From: Paenibacillus sonchi
GTDB taxonomy: Bacteria > Bacillota > Bacilli > Paenibacillales > Paenibacillaceae
Direction: 5' to 3'
Assembly: GCF_016772475.1 (NCBI RefSeq)
Contig: NZ_CP068595.1
Span: forward strand, 7,006,001 to 7,070,000
Length of the DNA: 64,000 nucleotides
Shown piece after piece: positions 41,118 through 51,580 of the stretch; position 1 is the first letter of the stretch; each line of letters opens with the position of its first letter. A program made the position numbers and the translations under genes. Below the pieces are notes generated by a model. That model was not told where the DNA came from, did no database searches, and was given only the letters and a program-made list of their open reading frames with translations.

Positions 41118-44100
41118 CTAACCGGAGAATTTCACAATATAGGTACTGATTTCATACGGCTTGACTTCACAGGTAACCGCCCCGCCGGGCTTAACTTCAC
41201 CCACCGGCCGTTCCATCAGGTCACATTCCTGCCAGGAATGGACCGGATAATCACTGCTGAGCGTTACGATGCTGCGGGAGCCTGTATACTCATGCAGGCG
41301 GACGATGAAGCCTTCGCCATTTTCCGCCATTTTGAGAGCGTCAACGGCAATGCTGCCGCAGTCCGTCTTGATCAGCGATCTGCCGGCCCCGGCAGAATAA
41401 CCGCCCTTGACCACACGCAGCGGATTATTCAGTGACCAAGCTTCCTGAACCGTGTTTGCTGCTACCCAGTCGCCTTTATGCGGCAGCAGGGCATAGGTGA
41501 ACCGGTGCTCCCCCTGGTCCGCCTGCCAGTCAGGTTCTGTGGCCGACTTGATCAGTGACAGCCGCATCACATGATCCTTGATGTCATAGCCGTATTTGCA
41601 ATCATTCAGCAGACTGACGCCATAGCCCCGCTCGGACAGATCGGCCCACTGATGGCCGACACTTTCGAACCGCGCATAATCCCAGCTTGTATTCCAGTGC
41701 GTCGGCCGCTTCACGTTCCCGAACTGGATGTCATAGGTAGCCTCTGTAGCCCGCACCGCTACCGGAAAAGCGGTCTTCAGCAGCTGATGCTGCTCATGCC
41801 AGTCGGCCAGCGTCTCAAAGTCAATCCGGGCGCTTCTGCTGTACACCTTGACCTTCTGGACAATGGAGGAGTCCATATACTGCCATGTGAATTCCAGCAC
41901 CGCCGCAAGCGCGCCGCATTCCGTCAGCTTTACCGAGCGCAGGTCAGTGATTTCTCTCTTTTTTCCTGATAAAACAGGTCAATATCCCAGGCATCGTACA
42001 TCTTCGGCTTATCCTCAAAAACCTGAAGCACGTTGCCGTTCTCGCCCGGAGCCAGCACCTCCCGCTGTTCCCGGCGGTCATAAATACGGCTCAGCTGCCC
42101 CGCATCGTTCCATTCCAGCACATAAAACGGTGTCGTAAGCCGGGAATCCTCCCATTCGAACGGAACCGGGGCGCCGGGTGTTAAGGAGTTGCCTTCCCGC
42201 GCCCCAATCTTGCCTGCGGCAGAACCGGCAGAATCAGCAGAACCCGCTGAATCCGCCTGAACCGCAAATGCTGCCGCAGTTCCGGCCTTTATGACTGTGC
42301 TGCCCAGCATCGGAACCGCCGGGACCTCGATCAGCCACTCCCCGCCAACACGCTGGGAAGATAACTGCCGGCTGTCCGCAGTGGTCCACACCATATCCTC
42401 ACCTGCTGCTTCATAAGGAATAGCTGCCAGCTCTGTCCGCTCGTAGAAAGCTCCATTGAAGACTGTGTATTCAGTCTCACGCCGGAAACCGGCCCCTTCA
42501 GCCAACTGTTCGGCCTGCTCTTCTGCCAGCCCTTCTATCAGCTCTTCGGCCCGCCCTTCTGCCAGCTCTGCAGCCGCTGCCTCCGCCGCCGCGCTGCCGA
42601 TCCGCTCCGCTTCCGCATATTCCAGTCTTGAATCCTCGTACACCTCGCGGATGGAGGAGCCAGGAATAATATCGTGGAACTGGTTGCGGAGGATGGTGTG
42701 CCAGCCTTCCAGCAGGAGCTGTGCCGGATAGCTGCTGAAGCTGCCCTTTTCCACAGCCAGGAGGACCTGCAGCCACTCCGCTTCACGGTACAGCAGCTCC
42801 AGCTTCCGGTTCATCCGCTTGTTGTAGGCCTGGCTGGTATACGTTCCCCGGTGGAACTCCAGGTACAACTCCCCGTCCCAGGTATGAACATACTGGTCAG
42901 TGCTGCGGACCGCCTCATTCAGGCGTTCAAAATACTCATCCGCCCGCCCCGTCCGGACCGCGGGAATCCCGGGCATCTTGTCAAGGCGCCGGCGCATTTC
43001 CAGCATTTCGCGGTTGACGCCTCCGCCGCCATCACCATATCCGTAGGAGAGCAGCAGCTCACGGTTCAGATTCTTATCCCGGTACTGATCCCAGATGCCC
43101 TGAACGGAGAAGGCTTCAATCAGGCCGTTGTAGGTATAATACCAGGCGCCGGAGCCAGGCCCTTCAGGCGTGGTGATAAAATGGGTCAGCACTTCACTGC
43201 CGTCAATGCCTCTCCAGCGAAACGTGTCATGCGGCATACGGTTATACTGGCTCCAGCTGATCTTGGTGGTCATGAACGTATCAATGCCTGATTTACGCAA
43301 AATCTGCGGCAGCGCCCAGCTGTAGCCAAAGACATCGGGGAGCCATAAATATTTGCAGTCCACGCCGAATTCCTCCCGGAAAAACTTGGTTCCGTACAAG
43401 ATCTGGCGCACCAGCGATTCCCCGCTGGTCAGATTGCAGTCCGCCTCCAGCCACATTGCACCTCCGGCTTCCCAGCGGCCTTCTTCCACCCGCTTGCGGA
43501 TTTCGGCATAGATTTCCGGGTAATCCTCTTTGATGTAAGCATACAGCTGCGGCTGGGTCTGCAAAAATATATATTCCGGGTACTGCTTCATCAGCCGAAG
43601 CACTGTGGAGAAGGAGCGGGCCGCTTTTTCCCGTGTATGGGTAAGCCGCCACAGCCAGGCAACATCGATATGGGTATGGCCGATTGCGGTTATGGTTACC
43701 GGAGGCTTCGCCTCAAGCAGCGCCAGCTGCTCCAGCAGCAGCGATTCAGCCTCCCGGACGGAATGGTAAAAGCCTGCGCTGCCCGGTTTCGACCAGTCCA
43801 GCTTGTTGAATGCCCGGTTGAGCGCCATCAGCAGCTCCTGCTTCTCCGGCTGCTGGTCTGCAAGCTGCTTGCAGGTGGACAGCACAGCACGGCCTGTATA
43901 ATACAAATTATCCGCCGCCTCATCCAGCCAGGCCAGCTCTGACCGCATAATCCGGTGCTCCTGGGGAACCGGACGGCCCCCGCCCTCCAGTCCTGACCAC
44001 AAGCGGAAGGTGAAGTCCAGCGCGCGGCCCGCCGCATCCTCCTCCAGAAAAACCTCCTGGTGGTTGGAATCCACCCCCTGATAAGGCTTGCCGTCAAGAT

Positions 44101-44410
44101 ACAGCAGCGACTCAAAGCCGCTGTTGTTGCCCCCGCCGGTCCGGCCGAAGTCAAAAAGCCCGACCACGCGTTTCCCCTTCCACTCCGCAGGCACTTCTAT
44201 GGTGTTATGCAGCCAGAGGTACGCATCCCGGCCGGTCCAGTAATCCCCCAGCTGAAGCCTTGTATCTCCTTCGAGCTGCGGAGGGTACTTCCCGTTCGCT
44301 CCATCCTTATCCTCTACTGCCAGCCAGTCATTCAGCTTGACAACATCACGGTAACGATACCCTTCCAGTTCACGCAGCCGCGCCCCCAGCTTTTCCTCCG
44401 TCCAAAACAT
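41118..44410 (-). pseudogene. Alpha-mannosidase, GH38, with frameshift
   Basis: Joined frames give about 1097 aa. The N-terminal frame (to about residue 820) contains the GH38 catalytic domain: TAIGHTHIDVAWLWRLTHTREK (zinc ligands), MWLEADCNLTSGESLVRQILYG and LWLPDVFGYSWALPQI (nucleophile aspartate). Downstream are the middle helical domain, an A/E-rich coiled region (GSAAAEAAAAELAEGRAEEL) and the start of the beta domain. The second frame resumes with EITDLRSVKLTECG and ends in KPYEISTYIVKF. The break is a one-base loss in a run of six As (coding strand; 41959-41964). It probably trims N-glycans or mannosides intracellularly. AAAAGGAGG precedes the ATG. Confidence 0.88.
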
Positions 44411-44426
44411 TTGCTTTTCCTCCTTT

Positions 44427-44442
44427 TATAACACGTGTTATA
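44427..44442 (-). promoter_or_regulatory. LacI-type operator, site 1 (mannosidase gene)
   Basis: TATAACACGTGTTATA is a perfect 16-bp palindrome, 17 bp upstream of the mannosidase start codon, inside the 49-bp gap after the LacI gene. Confidence 0.75.
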
Positions 44443-44459
44443 TCCCGAAAAAAGCACGC

Positions 44460-45499
44460 TTACGCGCTTTCTCCCGCCCTTAAAACCGCGGGCAGCCATA
44501 TTTTCCCGGCCGCTTCCGGTGCTGCTCCGCCTTCAATCTGCTTGAGCACACATCTTACTGCCTCTTCTCCCATACCCACATAGGGAATTTCAACACAGCT
44601 TAATGCCGGCAGGCTCAGACGGTGGCCCTGGATCGTGTTGTCCGCCGCCATCACCCGCAGCTCTTCGCCGATGCGCAGGCCCAGCTTATGGGCGGCCCGG
44701 TACAAATCCGGGACCCCGCTGGACCAGTTCACCAGCAGCGGCGGCGGCGGCTTGCTGATATCCGCCAGCTTCAGGAGCCATTCCTCCCAGTCCACCCGCC
44801 CTTCCCGCTCGGGAAGGCGGAAGAAAAGGGATTCATGCCCCGTTCGCTGCACCAGCGGATATAGGCGTCCCGGCGTGTCCGCTCCGCCCAGCTCCGGATG
44901 CTGCCATGATACACCTCAGCATATAGCGGAGTCTGGAGCTGCGGAGTTCCCGGCCGCAGCAAATAATCCAGAGCCAGTTCCACGCTGCCCTTGTAGTCGG
45001 CCAGCACAGAGCATACCCCCTCCGTCTCGGCATAGCCCTCCACGGATACATACGGAACCCCCGCCTCGCTGACCTTGGCGGCCCATGCTTCATCGCGGTA
45101 GCTGGTATTATCCAGCGTCACGATGCCGTCGATTTTCCGCTGGTGGTAGAGGTCCACCAGCTCACTCCTGGCTTCGCCGTCCGGCCGGTGGCCCGGCGAG
45201 CAGAGCAGAATGTGATAGCCGTGCGCCTCACATTCCCGCTGCATGCCCTCCAGCAGCCGCATGAACAGCGGGTGCCGTGTGTCGCCGAACGCGGCCAGAC
45301 TCATGGTGCGGCCCGTCTTCATGCTTCGCGCCTGGGCGTCCACATGGTAGTTCAGCTCACGGATCGCGGCCAGCACGTTCTCCCGCGTCTCCCCGCTGAC
45401 GCCGATGCCCGGCGTGCCATTCAGCACAGCAGAGACTACGCTGCGGGATACACCGGCCAGCTTGGCAACATCGTGGCTGGTCACTCTTTTTTTGTCCAT
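44460..45499 (-). pseudogene. LacI family regulator of the mannosidase gene, with frameshift
   Basis: Joined frames give about 346 aa. The HTH is TSHDVAKLAGVSRSVVSAVLNG; the core domain has SLAAFGDTRHPLFMRLLEGM, RKIDGIVTLDN and VPYVSVEGYAETEG. The second frame carries VMAADNTIQGHRLSLPALSCVEIPYVGMGEEAV, the usual C-terminal half. A T is missing from the coding-strand T run near 44824-44827 (CCCTTTTCTTCC). The start ATG (45499) follows GAGGTG. Perfect palindromes before this gene and before the mannosidase indicate autoregulated local control by mannose or oligomannoside. Confidence 0.85.
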
Positions 45500-45518
45500 A
45501 TCAGCACCTCGGCAAAAG

Positions 45519-45534
45519 TATAACACGTGTTATT
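45519..45534 (-). promoter_or_regulatory. LacI-type operator, site 2 (lacI gene)
   Basis: TATAACACGTGTTATT matches site 1 except for the last base and lies 20 bp before the LacI start codon. Confidence 0.75.
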
Positions 45535-45663
45535 TTTGTTGTATACCTTTTTATGGAAATGAAGGCTCCGGTCTATTCAGCCCTTTCTACTTGTTATGGA
45601 TACCCTATCATGGGTACAATTAATTAATAGCAGGTGTCATCATACAAAGGATAGGTGAAACAA

Positions 45664-47598
45664 ATGCAGAATTTCGGATTCGCAAGAGTCGCTGCCGCAT
45701 CCCCTGAACTGCGGGTTGCCGACTGCGAGTATAATGCAGCACAAATTATGGATGTAATCGGACAAGCGGATGAGAAGCAGGTGGAATACCTGGTGCTGCC
45801 GGAGCTGTCTATTACCGGTTATAGCTGCGCAGATTTATTCCTGCAGCCGGTGCTGCAGGAAGCCGCACTGGCAGCCTTGCAGAAGATCACCGCCGCTACC
45901 AAAGGGCGGAATCTCATCGTCATTGCCGGTCTGCCCATTTCGATAAAAAGCAGGCTGTTTAACTGCGCTGCCGTATTGCAGCAGGGTAAAATTCTGGGTC
46001 TTGTAGTGAAGACCTGCATTCCCGGCTATAGTGAGTTCTATGAGCCCCGCTGGTTCGCCGGAGCCGAAGAGCTGGAGATATCAGAGCTGCGGATTGGTGA
46101 AACGGCTGTGCCGGTCGGCAATGATCTGATCTTCACGAGTGAAGGCAGCGGCATCTCCTTCGGTGTGGAAATCTGCGAGGATCTCTGGGTTCCGGTTCCT
46201 CCGAGCAGCCTGCTCGCCCAGGCCGGAGCTGTCCTGCTGTTCAACCCCTCGGCCAGCAACGAGCTGGTAGGCAAAGCGGATTACCGCCGCCAGCTGGTCA
46301 CCAGCCAATCCGCCTCCTGCGTGGCAGGTTATGTCTACGCCGGCTGCAATACCGGCGAATCGACAACGGATGTCGTGTTCGGCGGCCACTCGCTGATCGC
46401 CGAGAACGGGCAGATGCTCGCGGAATCCGAACGCTTCACCCATGAGAGCCGCATCATCATCGCTGATATCGATGTGCCGAGAATCCAGTATTCCCGCACG
46501 GTAATGGGCACCTTCCGGGCCGGCAAGGGCGGCCGCAACTACCGTGAGGTGCTCTATGCGGCACCGGGCGCCCTGCTTGAAGGACGGGAGCTGGTCCGCA
46601 GCATCGCCGTGAACCCGTTCGTTCCCGGCAATCCGCAGCAGCGCGACGACCGCTGCCGGGAGATTCTCTCCATCCAGACCTCCGGCCTGATGAAGCGCAT
46701 CCGCCACATCGGCACCAGGCAGGCGGTGATCGGTATCTCCGGCGGCCTGGATTCCACGCTGGCGCTGCTCGTCGCCGTGCGGGCGATGGAGCTGCTCGGC
46801 CGTCCGGCCAGCGATGTGCTGGCGGTCACCATGCCGGGCTTCGGCACGACGAACCGCACCTACGACAACGCCGTCGGCCTGATCAAGGCGCTCGGCGCTT
46901 CGCTTAAGGTCGTGGACATCAAAGCCGCCTGCCTGCAGCATTTCGAGGATATCGGCCATGACAAGGATGTTCACGATCTGACCTATGAGAACGTTCAGGC
47001 CCGGGAACGCACGCAGATCCTGATGGATCTGGCCAACAAGAATGGCGGCATTGTGATCGGCACCGGCGATCTGTCGGAGCTTGCCCTTGGATGGTGTACC
47101 TATAACGGTGACCATATGTCTATGTACAGTGTCAACTCGGGGATTCCGAAGACGCTTATTCAATATGTCGTCGCCTGGTATGCCGATCACGAGGCCGACG
47201 AGACTGTGAACAAGCTGCTCTATGACATCATCGACACGGGAATCAGCCCCGAGCTTCTGCCGCCGTCCGCTACAGGCGAGATTGTCCAGCTTACCGAGAA
47301 TATCCTCGGACCTTATGTAGTGCATGATTTCTTCCTGTACTACATGCTGCGGACAGGCGCTTCTCCCGCAAAAATGTTCTACCTTGCCCGGCATGCTTTT
47401 GGCGACGCCTACCCTAAGGAGCAGCTGGTGAGCTGGCTCCGGGTATTCGTGACCCGCTTCTTCACCCAGCAGTTCAAGCGCTCCTGCCTCCCGGACGGAC
47501 CGAAGGTCGGAACGGTCAGCCTCTCGCCGCGCGGAGACTGGCGTATGCCGAGCGATGCTTCTGCAGCGCTTTGGCTGCGTGAGGTCGAGCAGCTGTAA
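45664..47598 (+). CDS. nadE: Glutamine-dependent NAD(+) synthase
   Basis: A 644-aa fused NAD synthase. The N-terminal glutaminase (nitrilase) domain has E in YLVLPELSITGYSC, K in GLVVKTCIPGYSEF, and C in GVEICEDLWVP. The C-terminal synthetase domain has the P-loop IGISGGLDSTLALLV, TMPGFGTTNRTYDNA and IGTGDLSELALGWCTYNGDHMSMY. It makes NAD from deamido-NAD, ATP and glutamine; length fits the long type. I start at ATG 45664, after AAAGGATAGG; a GTG at 45655 overlaps that site. Confidence 0.96.
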   Translation: MQNFGFARVAAASPELRVADCEYNAAQIMDVIGQADEKQVEYLVLPELSITGYSCADLFLQPVLQEAALAALQKITAATKGRNLIVIAGLPISIKSRLFNCAAVLQQGKILGLVVKTCIPGYSEFYEPRWFAGAEELEISELRIGETAVPVGNDLIFTSEGSGISFGVEICEDLWVPVPPSSLLAQAGAVLLFNPSASNELVGKADYRRQLVTSQSASCVAGYVYAGCNTGESTTDVVFGGHSLIAENGQMLAESERFTHESRIIIADIDVPRIQYSRTVMGTFRAGKGGRNYREVLYAAPGALLEGRELVRSIAVNPFVPGNPQQRDDRCREILSIQTSGLMKRIRHIGTRQAVIGISGGLDSTLALLVAVRAMELLGRPASDVLAVTMPGFGTTNRTYDNAVGLIKALGASLKVVDIKAACLQHFEDIGHDKDVHDLTYENVQARERTQILMDLANKNGGIVIGTGDLSELALGWCTYNGDHMSMYSVNSGIPKTLIQYVVAWYADHEADETVNKLLYDIIDTGISPELLPPSATGEIVQLTENILGPYVVHDFFLYYMLRTGASPAKMFYLARHAFGDAYPKEQLVSWLRVFVTRFFTQQFKRSCLPDGPKVGTVSLSPRGDWRMPSDASAALWLREVEQL

Positions 47599-47646
47599 TC
47601 TTCAGCCCAGCCGCGGGATCACTAGAAAGTGCAGAACACAAACAGC

Positions 47647-47683
47647 AACGGCTGCGCCGTCCAATAAGGACAGCGCAGCCGTT
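47647..47683 (+). terminator. GGCTGCGCC hairpin after nadE
   Basis: AACGGCTGCGC...GCGCAGCCGTT with inner GTCC/GGAC, about 50 bp after the nadE stop. No strong T run follows. Same family as 28285 and 29013. Confidence 0.65.
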
Positions 47684-47773
47684 GTGATGTAGTATGACTT
47701 TTGGATCGAGCCTCACTGGGACAGACGCCTTATTCAGGAATCCCGATGTGGACTTGGAGCATCGTAGGGAATC

Positions 47774-47855
47774 AAGTGGAAAAAGTGAACTTAATCCAAG
47801 ACATCCGGCACCCAAACCATCGTTAGTTGGAAAAAGTACACTTAATCCGGCTGAT
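47774..47855. repeat. AAGTGGAAAAAG-core repeat, two direct copies
   Basis: AAGTGGAAAAAGTGAACTTAATCC (about 47775) and AGTTGGAAAAAGTACACTTAATCC (about 47826). The remaining 47856-48063 holds nothing recognisable. Confidence 0.65.
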
Positions 47856-48063
47856 TCGTGCCAGTACAGATAAATCTCCCTAAATTAGGTATACAAATTC
47901 CCACTAACACTGGCACAGGACGCTCTTACAGAAGATTTAGGTGGACTAATTCCACTTCACTCACCTACAGCGTTCCTTATCCGAACCTATTCATCAACAA
48001 TCAACCTTTGCTCTTCTTAACAGGAGTAGGTTCAAAACAAAATCCTCCAGTTCCCTTCCAACG

Positions 48064-48516
48064 TTACCTCTGTTTTTCGCGGACCGGATACTCATAGACG
48101 TTGTTCAGCACAAGCACCTGGTCGCTGCCGAGCGGGGTATGAACCGTTACCGTCTCACCGGGCTCAGCCAGAAGCAGCGCCCTGCCCATAGGAGAGCAGA
48201 GTGAGATCGAGAACTCATCCAGACTGGATTCGCCGGGTATCACAATACGATACGCATCCGTCAGCGTTTCCGGGCCGATCCTCAGCGAAATCCAGGAGCC
48301 GATCAGCACCGCAGAGCGTGTAAGCTCATCGCCGGCTCCGGTCAAAATACGCTGCACACATGCCTGATACCTCTCAATCAAAGCACGGATCTCCGCACGG
48401 TCCGCAGGTGATTCCGTTGCCGTCCGTTCCAGAATGCCATAGGTATTCTCATCAAGATATACAAGCTGGCGCACCAGTTCCTCACGCAGGGAATCCGTAA
48501 TCAGACTATGGTTCAT
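48064..48516 (-). CDS. GreA/GreB-like elongation factor family protein
   Basis: A 150-aa protein whose C-terminal domain has the FKBP-like Gre fold (GSWISLRIG, YRIVIPGESS, ISLCSPMGRALLLAEPGETVTV, VLNNVYEYP). The N-terminal helical part is shorter and less charged than in true GreA, which is about 158 aa, and the acidic tip is hard to see, so it may be a Gre-like (Rnk/GreA-C) factor rather than a cleavage factor. GGCGGGTG lies before ATG 48516; a GTG four codons upstream is possible. Confidence 0.72.
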   Translation of the reverse strand: MNHSLITDSLREELVRQLVYLDENTYGILERTATESPADRAEIRALIERYQACVQRILTGAGDELTRSAVLIGSWISLRIGPETLTDAYRIVIPGESSLDEFSISLCSPMGRALLLAEPGETVTVHTPLGSDQVLVLNNVYEYPVREKQR

Positions 48517-48695
48517 AGTAGATTTCACCCGCCTTCTTCATCCGGTCTTGCTCGAAAACCTGCACTTGTCCTCTCATTTCGCTCATTCCTTCCGTATAGT
48601 AAAATAGATCCCGCTATGGGGATCTATCTATAACATATCATCTTTTGTCAGAAATACAAGGCCCATCCGCCTTTACCACCGCTGCCGCCTATTGA

Positions 48696-49601
48696 TTACC
48701 GTTTACCGGCTTCTGCTCTGCTGTACATATTCAGCTCCTGCAGCCGGATCAGCACCTTGCCGAAGCGTCCTCCCTGCTGAACCTGCACCTTGCCGTCAGG
48801 ATAAGTGCGGTGCACATATTCCGTAACGGTCCGGCGGGCCGCCTCATCTGCGGGCAGCTTATGATGCTTCAGCAGCATCAGCGTCTCCTCGACCGCCTCC
48901 TCGCTGGAGAGCTCGGTGGTTTTCATCTCGCGAGTGATCAGCGACTCAAACGAATAGCCCTTCAGATAGAGCAAGTGAGTCAAATAAGCCATATCCGAGC
49001 TTTTCGCAGGTAATGCCTGCCCGTTCAGCAAAGGAAGCACCTCATTCAGCAGACTGAACTCTCTGCCTCCTGCATTCAGGCTGATGTAGCAGTACTTGCG
49101 CGCACAGCTAAGCACACTCTCCACACTCTCCCAATCAACCACCACCGGAGACATGGACGCAAAGACAAGATCGAAGGCGCCCTTCCAGCCTTTGGCGTCA
49201 AGATCCACATGTTCGAACAAATCATGCACCAGCTCCACCTGCCCCGGACCGAACCTGGCGGTATTCTCTATGAACAGCCCGGCTAATGGATGGTTCGGCT
49301 CCACTGCGGTAACCTTCGCCCCTCTATCGGCAAAAGGGACCGTGAACCCGCCCGAAGCCGCGCCCACATCCAATACAGACAGTCCTTCAAAGTCGACCCC
49401 CTGGCCTTCAAGCCAGCCGATAATCCGCTCGCTTCTGCGTCTTCCCCCTTCACTGAACACTTCCTCATTAAACGACTTCGCTTTATGGTCAAAGGCGCGT
49501 GCCATGTCCATTCCCGACTGCTTGAACCTGTTGCCCATCGCTGCCGGGTCCTCCTTCCAGGCCTTTTCCCATACATCGGCACTAAATAAATCGTTTATCA
49601 T
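48696..49601 (-). CDS. Class I SAM-dependent methyltransferase
   Basis: A 301-aa protein with SAM motif I VLDVGAASGGFTVPFAD (about residues 76-92), motif II VTAVEPNHP and FDLVFASMSPVVVDW (post-I motif). The N-terminal MINDLFSADVWEKAWKEDP and C-terminal PDGKVQVQQGGRFGKVL parts are typical of a Bacillota group sometimes labelled YtxB-like or UbiE-like. Substrate unknown. GGGATGAG precedes the ATG. It precedes the Rrf2 gene in coordinates but lies after it in transcription. Confidence 0.85.
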   Translation of the reverse strand: MINDLFSADVWEKAWKEDPAAMGNRFKQSGMDMARAFDHKAKSFNEEVFSEGGRRRSERIIGWLEGQGVDFEGLSVLDVGAASGGFTVPFADRGAKVTAVEPNHPLAGLFIENTARFGPGQVELVHDLFEHVDLDAKGWKGAFDLVFASMSPVVVDWESVESVLSCARKYCYISLNAGGREFSLLNEVLPLLNGQALPAKSSDMAYLTHLLYLKGYSFESLITREMKTTELSSEEAVEETLMLLKHHKLPADEAARRTVTEYVHRTYPDGKVQVQQGGRFGKVLIRLQELNMYSRAEAGKR

Positions 49602-49698
49602 TACAGCTCATCCCTTCCCGGATTTAATAATTTTCAAGCTTTTGCAGATTTAAAAGACTGTCTATATCTATAATCATGCCGCCAAAAACGGCGGATGA

Positions 49699-50097
49699 TC
49701 AGTCCACCGTTATTTTTTCGGCAAGCTCGGACATCTTCTTGTTCTGCAGATACTGCTCCATCTGCCGCTCCGCTTCGACCATCTCCTGCTGAATCGGACA
49801 CTTGCTGGAGTGGTTGAGCGTACAATCGAACAACGATGCCGTGCCTTCAATGGCATGAATGATGTCCAGAAAAGAAATCTCTTCCTGCCTGCGCTTCAGC
49901 CGGTATCCGCCGTTCGCACCGGATGCGGACTCGATGAGATCCGCCTTCACCAGCTTGGTCAGGATCTTCGACAGATATGTGGGAGATACCCCCTGCCGTT
50001 CCGCCAGCTGCTGTACGCCTATAGGCTTGTTCGGCGCAGCAGCCACCAGATAGAGCATGGTGTGCAGCGCATAGTTGGTTGCCTTTGAATACTTCAT
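49699..50097 (-). CDS. Rrf2 family transcriptional regulator
   Basis: A 132-aa Rrf2 protein. The HTH reads IGVQQLAERQGVSPTYLSKILTKLVKADLIES, with the wing GANGGYRLKRRQEEISFLDII. Two cysteines (FDCTLNHSSKC) occupy positions used for Fe-S or redox sensing in other Rrf2 proteins (IscR/NsrR have three). The methyltransferase gene lies 97 bp downstream on the same strand and is the probable target. The start at 50097 gives the canonical MKYSKATNYALH N-terminus. Confidence 0.88.
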   Translation of the reverse strand: MKYSKATNYALHTMLYLVAAAPNKPIGVQQLAERQGVSPTYLSKILTKLVKADLIESASGANGGYRLKRRQEEISFLDIIHAIEGTASLFDCTLNHSSKCPIQQEMVEAERQMEQYLQNKKMSELAEKITVD

Positions 50098-50298
50098 GAA
50101 CATCCACCTCAATCAAAGACTTTATTAATCTATAATAGCGCTAAAGAAAGCAAAAAGCAAACGGAGACTTAAACAGCCGCCCGCTGCCGGAATCCGTCTG
50201 CTTCCTTCTTCGTTATCCCCGGTTCATTGCGAGCCCATTCTTATAAGAAAACTTATACTCCCCGGAGCCCAGTATTACTTTTACCTCATGCACCCGTT

Positions 50299-50820
50299 CT
50301 ATTTCTGCAGTTCGGCATCCTTTTGCTGGAGCAGATCGGCGTATTCCGCTTTATATTGCTCCAGCTTGTCCTTCAGGTCGCCACTGTCAGGGTCTGCCTT
50401 CAGCTTGCTGCTTGTGGACAGAATGTTGTCGACAACGGCATCTATCTTGCTGTCAATCGCTTTGATCTTGCCTTTGGTCACGGCTGCTGCGGAGTCTGGT
50501 GTCAGCGTGGGCACCGGGCCCATTGTAATGCCTGCATTCCTATCGGCCAGCGATGGCAGAGTCGCCGCCTCTTTCTCGTCCAGACTGATGGTTTTGCCTG
50601 ATAGGGAAACCTTATATCCTGCCAGCTCCCCGATTGCCCGGACCGGTGCATAGCTTTTGCCGTCAATTACAATGGCCGGGACCGCCAGTTTCTTGCCGTA
50701 CACGTTTACGGTGTATTCTGCTTGAATTGTCTTGCCTACTAGACTCGTAGAAGCCCCGATCGCCTGAGTGCCTATCATCAATACCGCACCGGCCAGGAAG
50801 CCGGCAGCAAGCTTTTTCAT
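50299..50820 (-). CDS. Secreted stalk-domain protein (copper amine oxidase N-terminal-like)
   Basis: A 173-aa exported protein. Signal peptide MKKLAAGFLAGAVLMIGTQAIGA; then one copper-amine-oxidase-N-like stalk domain (VNVYGKKLAVPAIVIDGKSYAPVRAIGELAGYKVSLSGKTISL). A long helical, K/D/L-rich C-terminus follows (KIKAIDSKIDAVVDNILSTSSKL, DKLEQYKAEYADLLQQKDAELQK), probably a coiled coil. The stalk domain is common in Paenibacillus surface proteins, but no copper amine oxidase catalytic domain is present. GGGGAG precedes the ATG. Confidence 0.85.
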   Translation of the reverse strand: MKKLAAGFLAGAVLMIGTQAIGASTSLVGKTIQAEYTVNVYGKKLAVPAIVIDGKSYAPVRAIGELAGYKVSLSGKTISLDEKEAATLPSLADRNAGITMGPVPTLTPDSAAAVTKGKIKAIDSKIDAVVDNILSTSSKLKADPDSGDLKDKLEQYKAEYADLLQQKDAELQK

Positions 50821-51019
50821 AAGAAGTTCACTCCCCGTAAAATACTATACTTCCTAGTTTACCATTTTACGGCGATAGATAGCGAGCTTGCTGCAAACTG
50901 TACTTTTCCAGCTTTTTATATCAAATTTTAGCGAAATCATGTCAGCTTTTCTGCAAAAGAGTATGGTATAGTCAGAACAGCGGGACGCAATCAAGAAATT
51001 AAAAGAAAGGTGTGAACGT

Positions 51020-51244
51020 ATGACAAACGATCAGAAGCTGTATTACGGCAAAAATATCACGGTGAAGTTCCAGCCAGAAAAATGCATTCACTCCGGTGTT
51101 TGTGTGAAAGGTTTGCCTGCGGTTTTTAATGTTAGCAGACGTCCTTGGGTTGAGCCCGATGCCGATGCCGCTGAGGCCATTGCCCGGCATATCGACAAAT
51201 GCCCGAGCGGCGCGCTCAAATACGAGATTCTTGACCAGGAATAA
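51020..51244 (+). CDS. YjdI-type mono-cluster iron-sulfur protein
   Basis: A 74-aa protein of the divergent 4Fe-4S (YjdI) family: EKCIHSGVCVKGLP supplies two cysteines at C-x5-C and HIDKCPSGAL a third, fewer than a classic ferredoxin. GAAAGGTGTG precedes the ATG. The acetyltransferase-like YjdJ gene follows 25 bp downstream, as is usual for the pair. Electron-transfer role inferred, partner unknown. Confidence 0.88.
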   Translation: MTNDQKLYYGKNITVKFQPEKCIHSGVCVKGLPAVFNVSRRPWVEPDADAAEAIARHIDKCPSGALKYEILDQE

Positions 51245-51268
51245 TAGCATACAGAAAGAGGTGTCACA

Positions 51269-51550
51269 ATGCACAATGTAGTTCACGATAAAGACAACAA
51301 GCGGTTTCTGATCCGGGATCAGGACTCCATCGCTGCTGAAATGACTTATGTAACCTCAACAGCCAGCCTTTATATTATCGATCATACCTTCGTAAACACC
51401 GCTTACCGCGGACAAGGGCTTGGAGACCTGCTTGTTGAAGCGATGGTGGAATACGCAAGGGAGAATGGGATCAAGATTTTGCCCTTATGCCCTTTTGCCA
51501 AAGGCAGATTCCAGCAGCGTGCCGAACTTGGAGATGTCCTTCATCAATAA
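51269..51550 (+). CDS. YjdJ-type GNAT acetyltransferase
   Basis: A 93-aa compact GNAT domain. FVNTAYRGQGLGDLLVEAMVEYARENGIKILPLCPFAK is the acetyl-CoA-binding region (R-G-x-G-x-G/L) and ends in DVLHQ. It forms an operon with the iron-sulfur protein. Acceptor unknown. AGAGGTGTCAC precedes the ATG. Confidence 0.85.
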   Translation: MHNVVHDKDNKRFLIRDQDSIAAEMTYVTSTASLYIIDHTFVNTAYRGQGLGDLLVEAMVEYARENGIKILPLCPFAKGRFQQRAELGDVLHQ

Positions 51551-51580
51551 TTGCAGCCCTGCCCATCGGCTATTCATCAG

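Noticed and set aside
50299..50820. Copper amine oxidase
   Set aside because: Only the N-terminal stalk-like domain is present; there is no catalytic domain or topaquinone site.
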